Positions 42,255-50,382 of a stretch of 64,000 nt of DNA are shown here, one piece after another. The stretch is from a bacterium (GTDB lineage: Archaea; Thermoproteota; Nitrososphaeria; Nitrososphaerales; Gagatemarchaeaceae), in contig DAIDAO010000017.1 in assembly GCA_027310575.1 (NCBI GenBank), forward strand, positions 1-64,000, written 5' to 3'. Position 1 is the stretch's first letter. Each line of letters opens with the position of its first letter. The notes beneath the pieces are model-generated. The model made no database searches. It worked only from the letters and a program-made list of their open reading frames with translations, and was not told the origin of the DNA. The position numbers and the translations under genes were made by a program.

Positions 42255-42772
42255 GTCCTCCCCCCTATCGCTCGGGCGACCGCTTCGACGATGGTCCCGG
42301 CCGACTCGCTCACCGTCCTGGTGAGGCCCTCGCCGACTTCGAGCGACTCCGGCTGCACCCCCAAGATGTAGACCTCGGTCCCGGCGGCTGCGAGACCCGG
42401 AACGAGCCTGAGCGGGATGTTGTGCGTCGCGAAGAACCCGTACTTGGTCTCCGATAGTCTGCTGAACACGATGCTCCCGGGCTCCTTGGCGGCCTCGACC
42501 GCGTCGAAGATTAGCAGCCTCCTCCCCTCCGCCGCGAGCTTCGACAGAAGCCGCTCGGGCATCAGTGACGCCCGGTGGATCTTCACCCACGGAGCGGGTG
42601 CAGACCCCAGGTCCGATCGGAGCGCCCTGACCACCACCAGACCGACGGCGTCGTCGGTCCTGATGCTGTTCCCCACGCCGATGAGGTGCACAGGGCCCCT
42701 GCCGTCGGAGAGCGCTTCTTCCAGCCCCTCCCGCCAGCCGGCCCGATCCGCACGCTCCGGCGTTCCGCTCAT
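42251..42772 (-). CDS. Hydrogenase maturation endopeptidase (HycI/HupD family)
   Basis: A 173-residue M52-family protease. The nickel-sensing motif GVGNSIRTDDAVG (residues about 34-46) contains the first acidic ligand, LLIFDAVEAAKEPG the second, and THNIPL the histidine. It should cut the C-terminal extension of the large subunit once nickel is inserted; a suitable 32-residue tail exists on the subunit in this operon. The start is ATG 42772, overlapping the hypA stop as ATGA; longer frames have no homology. Confidence 0.88.
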   Translation of the reverse strand: MSGTPERADRAGWREGLEEALSDGRGPVHLIGVGNSIRTDDAVGLVVVRALRSDLGSAPAPWVKIHRASLMPERLLSKLAAEGRRLLIFDAVEAAKEPGSIVFSRLSETKYGFFATHNIPLRLVPGLAAAGTEVYILGVQPESLEVGEGLTRTVSESAGTIVEAVARAIGGRT

Positions 42773-43119
42773 GACATCTTCACGAGCCTGACCCCCAGTC
42801 CCGTTAGGATGCTCAGGGAGGAGCCGCACTTCGGACAGGCGAAGGCCGGGTCTATCCTGTGTTCGCGCCTCCTTACCTCGAGGCGGCCCTCGAAACCGCA
42901 CTTCGGACAGCGCACCGAGCCCCTGGAGAACCTGACGGACAGCCTGGATCCCTCGGCCTTGGTGCCTTTCGACAGGACCGCGTATGCGGTGGTCAGAGAC
43001 TCCCTCGTCAGGCCGAGCATCTCCCCCACTTCTACGGTGACCGTGTCTGGTCTGCCGCCTCTGCCAATCTCCTCCAAGACCGTCTGAAGGATCCTGTCGG
43101 CGTAGACGTACTCGTGCAA
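42769..43119 (-). CDS. hypA: Hydrogenase nickel incorporation protein HypA
   Basis: A 116-residue HypA. If translation starts at TTG 43119 the protein begins Met-His-Glu, which places His2, the N-terminal nickel ligand, correctly; GTG 43128 would add three residues and lies at or upstream of the predicted transcription start. The zinc site is two CPKC motifs (CPKCGFEG and CPKCGSS). HypA delivers nickel to the large subunit with HypB. It is the first gene of the hydrogenase operon, 22-33 bases after a TATA-like box. HypB, D, E and F are not in the window. Confidence 0.88.
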   Translation of the reverse strand: MHEYVYADRILQTVLEEIGRGGRPDTVTVEVGEMLGLTRESLTTAYAVLSKGTKAEGSRLSVRFSRGSVRCPKCGFEGRLEVRRREHRIDPAFACPKCGSSLSILTGLGVRLVKMS

Positions 43120-43140
43120 CGGCTCCACGGACAGGCAGGG

Positions 43141-43152
43141 CGATATTTAGCG
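43141..43152 (-). promoter_or_regulatory. TATA-like box of the hydrogenase operon
   Basis: CGATATTTAGCG on the plus strand (CGCTAAATATCG on the coding strand), 22-33 bases upstream of TTG 43119. The predicted message is leaderless at hypA. Confidence 0.55.
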
Positions 43153-43239
43153 TGAACCCGGACCGCTGCGCCCCTTCGAGCCATGGCATATCGCATCGTC
43201 AGCCGGGGGGCCCTGGTCTGAGATAAGGAAGCGGGACGT

Positions 43240-43255
43240 TTCCCAAAAATGGGAA
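43240..43255. terminator. Small hairpin downstream of the Fic-like gene
   Basis: TTCCCA, four A, then TGGGAA: perfect 6-base arms. On the minus strand the loop and flank give a T-run just beyond the Fic-like stop (43264), a plausible end for that message between it and the hydrogenase promoter. Confidence 0.4.
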
Positions 43256-43263
43256 CTTTTCGG

Positions 43264-43725
43264 CTACGACCCGAGACGGGTCAGGAACTCCTTCTTCGCC
43301 GCCACCACAGTCTCAATCGCCCCTTCCCACCCCTTCCTTTCTGTCCGTGACTTCATGACGATCTCCCTCATGGCAGCGTACACGTCGTCGAGCGTCGCCG
43401 CCCCGATCCCTGCCCTGTCGACCGCGCCCACGAAGTGCTCGTTTTCGATGTCAAGGGTGTAGCCGTTCTTCGCGAGGAAGGCGAGCCCTGCCACCAGGGC
43501 TGTCCGCTTGTTCCCGGCGTGGAAGTACTGGCCGCTTGCCACCTTGAACACCAGGAGGGCGGCCTTCTCGGGAATCGCGTCGTCGAGTTCCTGGTTGTCC
43601 GCCCGTTGCTCCACCTCCGTGACCAGCTCCGAGAGCTTCTTGCCGTCGGCTGAAGAGTACTCGTGGGTCTCCCCTGTCAGTGCCACGACCGCCCTGTTCA
43701 CGTCCAACAGCGTCTCGAGGTCCAT
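43264..43725 (-). CDS. Doc/Fic-family protein with degenerate active site
   Basis: A 153-residue Fic-fold protein. The core motif reads QYFHAGNKRTA (residues 66-76) where active members have H-x-F-x-[D/E]-G-N-K-R: the catalytic His is Gln66 and the acidic residue is Ala70. AMP or phosphate transfer is therefore unlikely; a binding role is more probable. GNKRTALVAGLAFLAKNGY matches Doc-like proteins otherwise. ATG 43725 is chosen because the TATA-like box GGTTATATTG (43771-43780) lies 46-55 bases upstream. No Phd-type antitoxin gene is next to it. Confidence 0.78.
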   Translation of the reverse strand: MDLETLLDVNRAVVALTGETHEYSSADGKKLSELVTEVEQRADNQELDDAIPEKAALLVFKVASGQYFHAGNKRTALVAGLAFLAKNGYTLDIENEHFVGAVDRAGIGAATLDDVYAAMREIVMKSRTERKGWEGAIETVVAAKKEFLTRLGS

Positions 43726-43797
43726 ATGATGGACGGTCTTCCGCGCCACGGGCGCCCGCGCCAATGCCTGCAATATAACCGATTGAGAGCGGGAGAT

Positions 43798-45471
43798 CTA
43801 GGGCCTCGGGAGCCATATTTCGACCGTGGTCCCCTTGGAGAAATCGTCAGCCACCCGGTCCTTCACTGCCACCCGCCCTCCGTATCTGTCGGTGACGAGG
43901 GCGTGCACTATCGAAAGCCCGAGGCCGCTCCCCTTTGCAGTCTCCAGATACCGCCTGAACACGCTCGGCTTGTGGGAGTCTGGGATCCCCTTCCCTCTGT
44001 CAGAGATCGAGACCTTCCAGCACCGTCTGCGCGGCCCCTCTGAGTTCCCCGGAAGCGAGTCAGGTTCCTGACTCAGGGCGATGCTCACCCTGCTTCCCTC
44101 TGTATACTTCACCGCGTTGGAGATGACGTTGACGAACACCTCGTCGAGGAGCTCGTCGGCCAGGACTTGGCCGCTGAGCCTCCCGTCGACCCTGAGCGCG
44201 ACGTCGGGGTTTCCCTTCTTCACAAGGACGACGGACCTGTCGAACGACCCCTTGAGGCTCGTGGGGCTGAGCTCGACGCCCCTGGCCGCCATGATGCTCC
44301 CGAGCTTCTTCGCGCGCTCGATCAGCCTTGTGGACCCGTCCACCGCCCTGAGTATGGCGGATATCCGCTCCGACGTCTCGCGGTCCTTGAGCCGGTCGCC
44401 CAGCAGCTCGGCGTTGAGCCTGGCGACCTGGTTGAAGTTCCTGATGTCGTGGGTGAGAATGTCCTGCATGAGCTCTGCCCGCTTGCGGCTGACCTCTTCG
44501 CTCTCCCTGGCCGCCTTCTCCGCCTGTCTGAGCTCGGTCTCCCTCCAGACCCTGTCGAACATGCGGATGCTCTGCCTCACCCGCGGCTCCTTCGTCGTGA
44601 TTATGGCTGACCCGAACGCCTTCTCGAACTCCTGCTCCGAGGGGTCGCGCTCGTCTATCGTGAGCGAAGCGGACCGGTCGACCACTATGACAGTGACAGT
44701 GTCCCTGGCCTCCGCCGGGTGGGTCGGCCTGTAGGCGATTCCACGGCTCGAAGCGGATCTTGAGAGTCGAGCCAGGATCTCCCTGTCGACCGGGACCAGA
44801 AGCCTGACGGACACGCCCTTCGAAGTCCGCTCTTCCAGGGCCCTGACCAGGCCGATGCGTTCGTCCCGGCGAAAGGCCGCGGGGGTCGGGAAGATGAGGA
44901 GGATCTCCGTCCTCGCCCCAGCTGCCAGCGAGAGGTACATCTCCTTGGCCCTTGCAGGCTCGCGCACGATCTCCATCTCGGGGAGCTCGGACCCTGACCG
45001 GAGGACCGCCGTGCGCTCCGCCAGGGCTTCTCCGCGCTCCCAAAGGGCGTCGAAGATGGACTGGTGCTCGGCCACGAGGGGATTGGCGGTGCTGCGGATG
45101 AGCGGGTGGGATGCCCTGAATTCCCCGACCGCGAGTGAGGACAGATATTCCGAGTCGGACACCGCCCAGGAATTGCCGCGGAGCCCGCCGACGTGGCGAA
45201 CTTCCATGTATCCCGAAGCTGCCTGCATCGCGCCGGCGTTGTCTCGGCTCACCTCGGTGATCAGCCGGGTCTTCACACCCCTCTTCCTGGCGCCCTGGAG
45301 CGCGTTCACGAACTCCGTCCCGGACCTTGGCCCGACGTATGAGACGCACATGTCGAGCCTGTCCCTTGCCCTCGCGAAGAAGGAAAGGACCGACTCCATG
45401 ACCCCCTGCTGGCTCTGGATCACCTCGGTCGTGTCTCGTCCGGGGTTCAAGGCTGTCGCACCGCTCTGCAT
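43798..45471 (-). CDS. Soluble sensor histidine kinase with PLD-like sensor region
   Basis: A 557-residue kinase without membrane helices. Residues about 20-310 form two repeated alpha/beta segments (SVLSFFARARDRLDMCVSYV and AGARTEILLIFPTPAAF start equivalent strands) that recall the effector-binding part of TrmB-like or PLD-like proteins. The HisKA part has LTHDIRNFNQVARL with phosphorylated His341, and the ATPase domain ends with ISDRGKGIP and GSGLGLSIV. No receiver protein lies nearby. It is divergent from the carbamate kinase gene and could report on that pathway. Start ATG 45471 follows a TATA-like patch at about 45488-45497. Confidence 0.85.
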   Translation of the reverse strand: MQSGATALNPGRDTTEVIQSQQGVMESVLSFFARARDRLDMCVSYVGPRSGTEFVNALQGARKRGVKTRLITEVSRDNAGAMQAASGYMEVRHVGGLRGNSWAVSDSEYLSSLAVGEFRASHPLIRSTANPLVAEHQSIFDALWERGEALAERTAVLRSGSELPEMEIVREPARAKEMYLSLAAGARTEILLIFPTPAAFRRDERIGLVRALEERTSKGVSVRLLVPVDREILARLSRSASSRGIAYRPTHPAEARDTVTVIVVDRSASLTIDERDPSEQEFEKAFGSAIITTKEPRVRQSIRMFDRVWRETELRQAEKAARESEEVSRKRAELMQDILTHDIRNFNQVARLNAELLGDRLKDRETSERISAILRAVDGSTRLIERAKKLGSIMAARGVELSPTSLKGSFDRSVVLVKKGNPDVALRVDGRLSGQVLADELLDEVFVNVISNAVKYTEGSRVSIALSQEPDSLPGNSEGPRRRCWKVSISDRGKGIPDSHKPSVFRRYLETAKGSGLGLSIVHALVTDRYGGRVAVKDRVADDFSKGTTVEIWLPRP

Positions 45472-45560
45472 GTGAAGCTCTCGAGTGTATTTCAGCCTAT
45501 GCAGGTCCGGCCGGCGCGGGATGTGAACGCCTTTAAGCCCAGAGGGGGTGTCGTCGTTCC

Positions 45561-46499
45561 TTGAAGCTCGTAGTCGCTCTTGGGGGCAATGCGCTGCTCC
45601 GGCCTGAACAGAGAGGGACCTACGAAGAGGTCGTGGAGAACGTCAGGGAGGCCTGCAGGCAGGTCGGGAAGCTGGTATCCATGGGGCACCAGCTCGTGCT
45701 GACGCACGGAAACGGGCCCCAGGTCGGGAACATCGCGCTGCAGCAGGCTTCCACCTCGGAGGTCCCCGAGAACCCGCTGCACGTGCTCGGTGCGATGACG
45801 CAGGGGGAGATCGGATACCTTGTACAGCGGGAGCTCGGGAACTTCCTCCGGCACGCCGGCATAGCCAAGCCGGTGGTCTCGCTGGTGACGCAGGTGCAGG
45901 TCTCAGAGGACGACCCCTCGTTCTCCAGTCCGACGAAGCCCATAGGCCCGTTCTACAACGAGTCGGACTCGAAGAAGGTCCATGACGAGAAAGGCTTCGT
46001 GATGAAGAAGGTGGGGAGGGGCGCGAGGCCGTACAGGAGGGTAGTCCCCTCTCCGGAGCCGGTGCGGATCGTCGAGTCGGAGGCAGTGGCGGCGATGATC
46101 CGATCGGGCGCGATCGTGGTGGCAGGGGGAGGGGGCGGGATCCCGGTCGTCGCGAAGGACGGCAAATACGAAGGGATCGACGCCGTGATAGACAAGGACC
46201 TGGCGGCGGAGAAGCTGGCCGAGGGGGTGGGGGCCGAAGTCCTGCTGATCCTCACGAACGTCGACTCAGTGAAGGTCGGCTACGGGACGCCTCAGGAGAA
46301 GAGCCTGGACAGGATCACCGTCGCGAAGGCGAAGAGCCTCCTTGCGCAGGGGCAGTTCCCGCTTGGGAGCATGGGGCCCAAGGTGACGGCCTGCGTCCGC
46401 TTCGTCGAGCACGGAGGCAGGATGGGGGTCGTGGCCTCGCTCGAAAAGGCGATCGACGCGCTGAACGGTGCGACTGGGACTAGGGTCGTGCCAGGCTGA
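45561..46499 (+). CDS. arcC: Carbamate kinase
   Basis: A 312-residue carbamate kinase that makes ATP from carbamoyl phosphate and ADP, releasing carbamate. The N-terminal VVALGGNALL, the HGNGPQVG loop (residues about 49-56), AGGGGGIPVV (about 188-197) and DKDLAAEKLAEGV are the family motifs in order. TTG 45561 follows a TATA-like box (45528-45540) by 21-33 bases. No ornithine transcarbamoylase or arginine deiminase is present; the carbamoyl donor is more likely the FdrA-type complex encoded 6 kb downstream. E. coli pairs a carbamate kinase with that complex. Confidence 0.92.
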   Translation: MKLVVALGGNALLRPEQRGTYEEVVENVREACRQVGKLVSMGHQLVLTHGNGPQVGNIALQQASTSEVPENPLHVLGAMTQGEIGYLVQRELGNFLRHAGIAKPVVSLVTQVQVSEDDPSFSSPTKPIGPFYNESDSKKVHDEKGFVMKKVGRGARPYRRVVPSPEPVRIVESEAVAAMIRSGAIVVAGGGGGIPVVAKDGKYEGIDAVIDKDLAAEKLAEGVGAEVLLILTNVDSVKVGYGTPQEKSLDRITVAKAKSLLAQGQFPLGSMGPKVTACVRFVEHGGRMGVVASLEKAIDALNGATGTRVVPG

Positions 46500-46542
46500 T
46501 TAGGAGCAGAGACACGACACCATACGTTGATACGGGACAAGG

Positions 46543-46555
46543 CTTTTATAATTTT
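46543..46555 (+). promoter_or_regulatory. TATA-like box of the molybdenum hydroxylase operon
   Basis: CTTTTATAATTTT, 19-31 bases upstream of TTG 46574; one of the most AT-rich patches in the window. Confidence 0.6.
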
Positions 46556-46573
46556 GAGGGGTTCTGACGTACC

Positions 46574-48973
46574 TTGACAGCCGACGCATTCGTAGGCAAA
46601 GCTGTCCCCCCGGAGGACACGGTGCGGAAGGTGACGGGGACGGCGCTCTACACCTACGACTGGGAGGTCCCCGGGACGCTATACGCGAAGCTCGTGACGA
46701 GCACGGTCCCTCACGCAAAGATCGTCAGGATCAGCCTCGAGAGCGCAAAGGCGGTTCCTGGCGTCGTAGCGGTGCTCACCGGAAAGGACATGCCCTTCAG
46801 GGTCGGAATGTACGCAGGGGACAGGGACCTGCTGGCTGTCGAGAAGGTGAGGTGGGCGGGGCACCCGGTCGCCCTGGTCGTGGCCGAGACACTCGAAGCT
46901 GGCGAGAGAGCGTCTGAGCTCGTTGACGTGGAGTACGAAACGCTCCCGGCGGTATTCGATCCGGTCAAGGCGATGGAGGCGGACGCACCTCTGCTGCACG
47001 AGAGGATGGAAGAGTACAAGCACGCGCCCGTATTCTACCCGGTCCCCGGGACCAACATAGCCAACAGGTTCAGGCTCGTCCACGGCGACGTCGAAAAGGG
47101 GTTCGGGCAGGCCGACGAGCTGGTGGAGGAGGAGTTCCGGATATCTCACGTCAGCCACGCCTACTTGGAGACCCAGAACGTCGTCGCCCAGGCGTACAGG
47201 GACGGGACCTACGAGATCTGGACGAGCGCGCAGTCCCCGTTCGTGGTGAGGCAGATCATCTCCGAGTCCCTGAACATACCGTACAACAAGATCACGATCA
47301 GAGTGCCCTTCGTCGGGGGCGGGTTCGGAGGGAAGGCGGGCCTGCAATGGGAAGCGCTGGCCGCGATGGCGTCCAAGGCCGTAGGTTACAGGCCTGTGAA
47401 GCTGGTCCTGTCGCGCAAGGAGAACTTCTCCTCGGGCGCGTCCAGGGAGGGGGTCGTCGCGAACGTGAAGGCGGGGTTCACGAAAGACGGGAAGTGCGTC
47501 GCCTACAAGGTCAGGTTCGTGCTGGACGCAGGCGCTTACGCAGACTACACGGTGAACGTCTCCAGGGCGATGGGATACTCGGCCGAGGGGGTGTACGAGG
47601 TCCCGAACGTCCAGTGCGAGTCCCTCGCGGTCTACACCAACAAGGTCCCGACGACAGCGATGCGGGGATTCGGATACTCGGAGAGCAACTGGGTCCTCGA
47701 GCAGGTCTTCGAGAGGGCGGCCAAGAAGCTTGGAATGGATTCGGCGAAGATCAGGCGGGTGAACCTCCTCAGGCCGGGCGAGTCCCATACGGCCACAGGC
47801 GAAAAGGTCAGGGAGGACGTGGGGGACCCGAGGAAGGTCCTGCAGACTGTTCTGGAGGGGATAGACTGGGACGGCAAGGTCGAGCGTCCGTCCGAGCCAT
47901 GGAAGGTGAGGGCGAGGGGGTTTGCCCTCTGCGTGAAGGGACCGTCGCAGCCTCCGAACGCTTCGTCGTCAGCGATCCTGAAGTTCAACGAGGACTCGAC
48001 CATAGACCTGGTCCTCGGCACGGGCAACTTCGGCCAGGGGACGGCCACCGCGATCTCGCAGATGGTCGCGGACCAGTTCGGTGTCGCGGTCGAGAAGGTC
48101 AGGGTGGACCCGGTCAGGGACACCGGCAAGTCTGCCTACACCTGGCAGACCGTCGGGAGCAGGGGTCTCTTTACTGACGGGGTCGCGACGTTGCGCGCGT
48201 GCGAAGACGCGAAGGGCCAGATACTCGACCTCGCTTCCCAGGTGATGAGGCTCCCGAAGTCGGAGCTGGAGGTGGCGGAGGGGGCTGTGAAGGCGAAGGG
48301 GCGCCCCTGGCTCTCCATCCCGCTCCGCGAACTCGTCTTCGGCTACGTCTACCCGAACGGCAACACGGTGGGAGGGCCGGTCATCGGGAGGGGCCAGTAC
48401 ACTTCCAGCCTCAACACGTACCTCGACCCTCAGACGGGCCAGGGGGTCCCGACCATATTCCACACGTTCGGCGGGACGGCCGTAGACATAGAGCTTGACC
48501 TGGTCACGGGAGCGATAGAGGTGAAGAAGGCGGTCCAGGTCTTCGACGTCGGCAAGGCGATCAACCCGCTGCTCCTGAAGATGCAGCTCGACGGGGGTTT
48601 CATAATGGGGATGAGCATCGCGCTCTTCGAGAAGATAAAGTTCGACGAGCAGGGTTGGGTCATGAACCCGAACTTCACGAGCTACTACCTCGCCAGGATG
48701 AAGGACGTGCCGAAGGACTTCGTCGCCAGGTACGTGGAGACCCCCCAGTTCGACGGCCCCTTGGGCGCGAGGGGGATCGGCGAGCTGAGCATGATCTCGG
48801 TTGCGTCTGCCATATCCAACGCTGTCTTCAGGAGCACAGGCGTGAAGCTCAACAACCTCCCCATGAGCCCTGAGGAGGTGTGGGCCGCCATCTCTTCGCA
48901 GAAGCCTGAGCTGCTGGCCAAGGCGATGGAGAGTTACGGCAGGGTGGAGACCGCGGTGAAGGCGAGACAATGA
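46574..48973 (+). CDS. Molybdenum hydroxylase large subunit, xanthine dehydrogenase type
   Basis: A 799-residue molybdopterin-binding subunit. FVGGGFGGKAG (residues about 246-256) and GTGNFGQGTATAISQ are cofactor-binding loops, and the catalytic glutamate is Glu737 in GARGIGELSMI. The active-site loop reads AMRGFGYSE (Arg364), as in xanthine dehydrogenases, and not the AYRCSFR loop of aerobic CO dehydrogenase. It should hydroxylate a purine or related heterocycle. TTG 46574 starts the frame after a strong TATA-like box. Next to carbamate kinase and the FdrA-type complex, a purine substrate is the best guess. Confidence 0.88.
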   Translation: MTADAFVGKAVPPEDTVRKVTGTALYTYDWEVPGTLYAKLVTSTVPHAKIVRISLESAKAVPGVVAVLTGKDMPFRVGMYAGDRDLLAVEKVRWAGHPVALVVAETLEAGERASELVDVEYETLPAVFDPVKAMEADAPLLHERMEEYKHAPVFYPVPGTNIANRFRLVHGDVEKGFGQADELVEEEFRISHVSHAYLETQNVVAQAYRDGTYEIWTSAQSPFVVRQIISESLNIPYNKITIRVPFVGGGFGGKAGLQWEALAAMASKAVGYRPVKLVLSRKENFSSGASREGVVANVKAGFTKDGKCVAYKVRFVLDAGAYADYTVNVSRAMGYSAEGVYEVPNVQCESLAVYTNKVPTTAMRGFGYSESNWVLEQVFERAAKKLGMDSAKIRRVNLLRPGESHTATGEKVREDVGDPRKVLQTVLEGIDWDGKVERPSEPWKVRARGFALCVKGPSQPPNASSSAILKFNEDSTIDLVLGTGNFGQGTATAISQMVADQFGVAVEKVRVDPVRDTGKSAYTWQTVGSRGLFTDGVATLRACEDAKGQILDLASQVMRLPKSELEVAEGAVKAKGRPWLSIPLRELVFGYVYPNGNTVGGPVIGRGQYTSSLNTYLDPQTGQGVPTIFHTFGGTAVDIELDLVTGAIEVKKAVQVFDVGKAINPLLLKMQLDGGFIMGMSIALFEKIKFDEQGWVMNPNFTSYYLARMKDVPKDFVARYVETPQFDGPLGARGIGELSMISVASAISNAVFRSTGVKLNNLPMSPEEVWAAISSQKPELLAKAMESYGRVETAVKARQ

Positions 48974-49836
48974 GCTTCGGCTCGCCCTATGTGACGCTCC
49001 CCGACTTCGCCTACCACAGGCCCAAGAGCCTCGACGAGGCTCTAGCCCTGCTCAAGGAGCACGGAGAGGAGGCGAAGGTCATGGGAGGGGGCGTGGGGCT
49101 GATCGCGTTCATGAAAGAGAGGCTGATGTCCCCGGCGCACGTGATAGACGTGAAGGAGGTGCCCGAGCTCAGGCAGGTGAGGCACGTCCCGGGCAAGGGC
49201 CTGAGCATCGGGGCCGCCGTCAGCATCAAAGAGCTGCTGGAGGGAGGCACGCTCCGCGGGTACGCGGTCCTGGAAGAGGCGCTGGCCAGGGTGGCCGACC
49301 CGATGATAAGGAGCAGGGCCACATTGGCGGGCAACCTGTGCGAGGCCATACCCTGGGTGGACAGCCCGCCTGCCCTGATAGCCCTGGGCGCATCCGTGGA
49401 GATCGCGGGCACGGGCGGGACCAGAGAGGTGCCCGTGTCGGGATTCATCAGGGGCCCAGTGGACATAGACCTGAACCCCGGCGAGATAGTCACAGGCATC
49501 ATGCTCCCCGACCCGAAGGGGACCTTGAGCGCCTTCGAGAAGTTCACAGCCGGGTCGGAGTTCTCACTGGCCAGCGTCGCGGTCGCGCTCGCCGGCGGGG
49601 GGAGGAAGCGGAGCGTCGCGATGGTGTACGGCGCAGTCAGCTCCACGCCCGTAAGGTGCGCCGAGGCAGAGCAGGCGGTCGCTGATGGGCTGACACCGGC
49701 GAACGTCAGAAGAGCGGCCGACATGGCATCCGAGAAGGTGGAGTGCGTAGACGACGTCCTCGCGAGCGCAGCCTACAGGAGGCACCTGGTCAAGGTGATA
49801 ACCACAAGGGTCCTTCGGAGGATGATGTCCGCATGA
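48970..49836 (+). CDS. Molybdenum hydroxylase FAD-binding subunit
   Basis: A 288-residue CoxM/XdhB-type flavoprotein. The first FAD loop is KVMGGGVGLIAFMKERL (residues about 36-52), a variant of the usual AGG(Q/T)S(L/D)LP; the second is IRSRATLAGNLCEAIPWVD (about 117-135). The C-terminal CO_deh_flav_C domain starts near residue 180. It carries electrons to NAD+ or another acceptor. The ATG overlaps the large-subunit stop as ATGA. Confidence 0.88.
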   Translation: MSFGSPYVTLPDFAYHRPKSLDEALALLKEHGEEAKVMGGGVGLIAFMKERLMSPAHVIDVKEVPELRQVRHVPGKGLSIGAAVSIKELLEGGTLRGYAVLEEALARVADPMIRSRATLAGNLCEAIPWVDSPPALIALGASVEIAGTGGTREVPVSGFIRGPVDIDLNPGEIVTGIMLPDPKGTLSAFEKFTAGSEFSLASVAVALAGGGRKRSVAMVYGAVSSTPVRCAEAEQAVADGLTPANVRRAADMASEKVECVDDVLASAAYRRHLVKVITTRVLRRMMSA

Positions 49837-50327
49837 GGGAGATCACCGTCAGGGTGAACGGCCAGGAAAGGAAGAGGCTGGTCAAGGACAACGAGCTCCT
49901 GCTGGACTTCCTCCGCGAGAGGCTCGAAGTGAGGAGCGTGAAGGCGGCGTGCTGGAGGGGCGAGTGCGGGCTCTGCACGGTCAAGCTGGGCGACCATCTC
50001 GTGAAGTCCTGCCTCGTGCTGGCCGTGGAGGCGGACGGCAAGGAGGTCGAGACGGTCGAGGGCATCACTCCGGATGGCGAGCTCACGCCGATCCAGAAGG
50101 CGTTCGTCAGCCACGGCGCGGCCCAGTGCGGATTCTGCACCCCTGCCTGGGTCCTGGCCACCCACGAGCTGCTGCAGGCGAACCCCCACCCGAGCGAGGC
50201 CGAGCTCACCGAAGCCACAAGCGGGCTGGTATGCAGATGCGGGACCTACAACCAGATACGCGAAGCCGTGGAGGAAGTCTCCCAGGCCAGGCCCCGCCTT
50301 GCCAAAGAGAACCTGGCGAGCAGCTAG
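49833..50327 (+). CDS. Molybdenum hydroxylase [2Fe-2S] subunit
   Basis: A 164-residue CoxS/XdhC-type subunit. The plant-type [2Fe-2S] ligands are in ACWRGECGLCTVKLG (residues about 39-53) with a fourth Cys in VKSCLVLA; the second cluster uses CGFCTPAW and CRCGTY. It links the molybdenum and FAD subunits. The start is ATG 49833, overlapping the FAD-subunit stop as ATGA; the order large-medium-small is complete. Confidence 0.9.
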   Translation: MREITVRVNGQERKRLVKDNELLLDFLRERLEVRSVKAACWRGECGLCTVKLGDHLVKSCLVLAVEADGKEVETVEGITPDGELTPIQKAFVSHGAAQCGFCTPAWVLATHELLQANPHPSEAELTEATSGLVCRCGTYNQIREAVEEVSQARPRLAKENLASS

Positions 50328-50382
50328 ACGCCCCGCGCAGCTCGGGACAACGATTAAAACGGCCTGACCTGCCGACGGTCAA

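Noticed and set aside
34430-43119. Reading the operon as ordinary NADH dehydrogenase or F420H2 dehydrogenase (complex I/Fpo)
   Set aside because: The D-like subunit has both complete nickel-cysteine motifs, the B-like subunit has the hydrogenase CxxC, and hypA and a maturation protease are in the operon; NuoEFG and FpoF/O are absent.
43264-43725. Functional Phd/Doc toxin-antitoxin module
   Set aside because: The catalytic His and acid are replaced and there is no adjacent small antitoxin gene.
45561-46499. Arginine deiminase pathway for the carbamate kinase
   Set aside because: No arginine deiminase or ornithine transcarbamoylase is in the window, while an FdrA-type carbamoyltransferase is.
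46574-50327. Aerobic CO dehydrogenase (CoxMSL) despite the nearby CoxG
   Set aside because: The large-subunit loop is AMRGFG, not the AYRCSFR loop of true CO dehydrogenases, and the gene order large-medium-small with a carbamoyl pathway fits a purine-type hydroxylase better.
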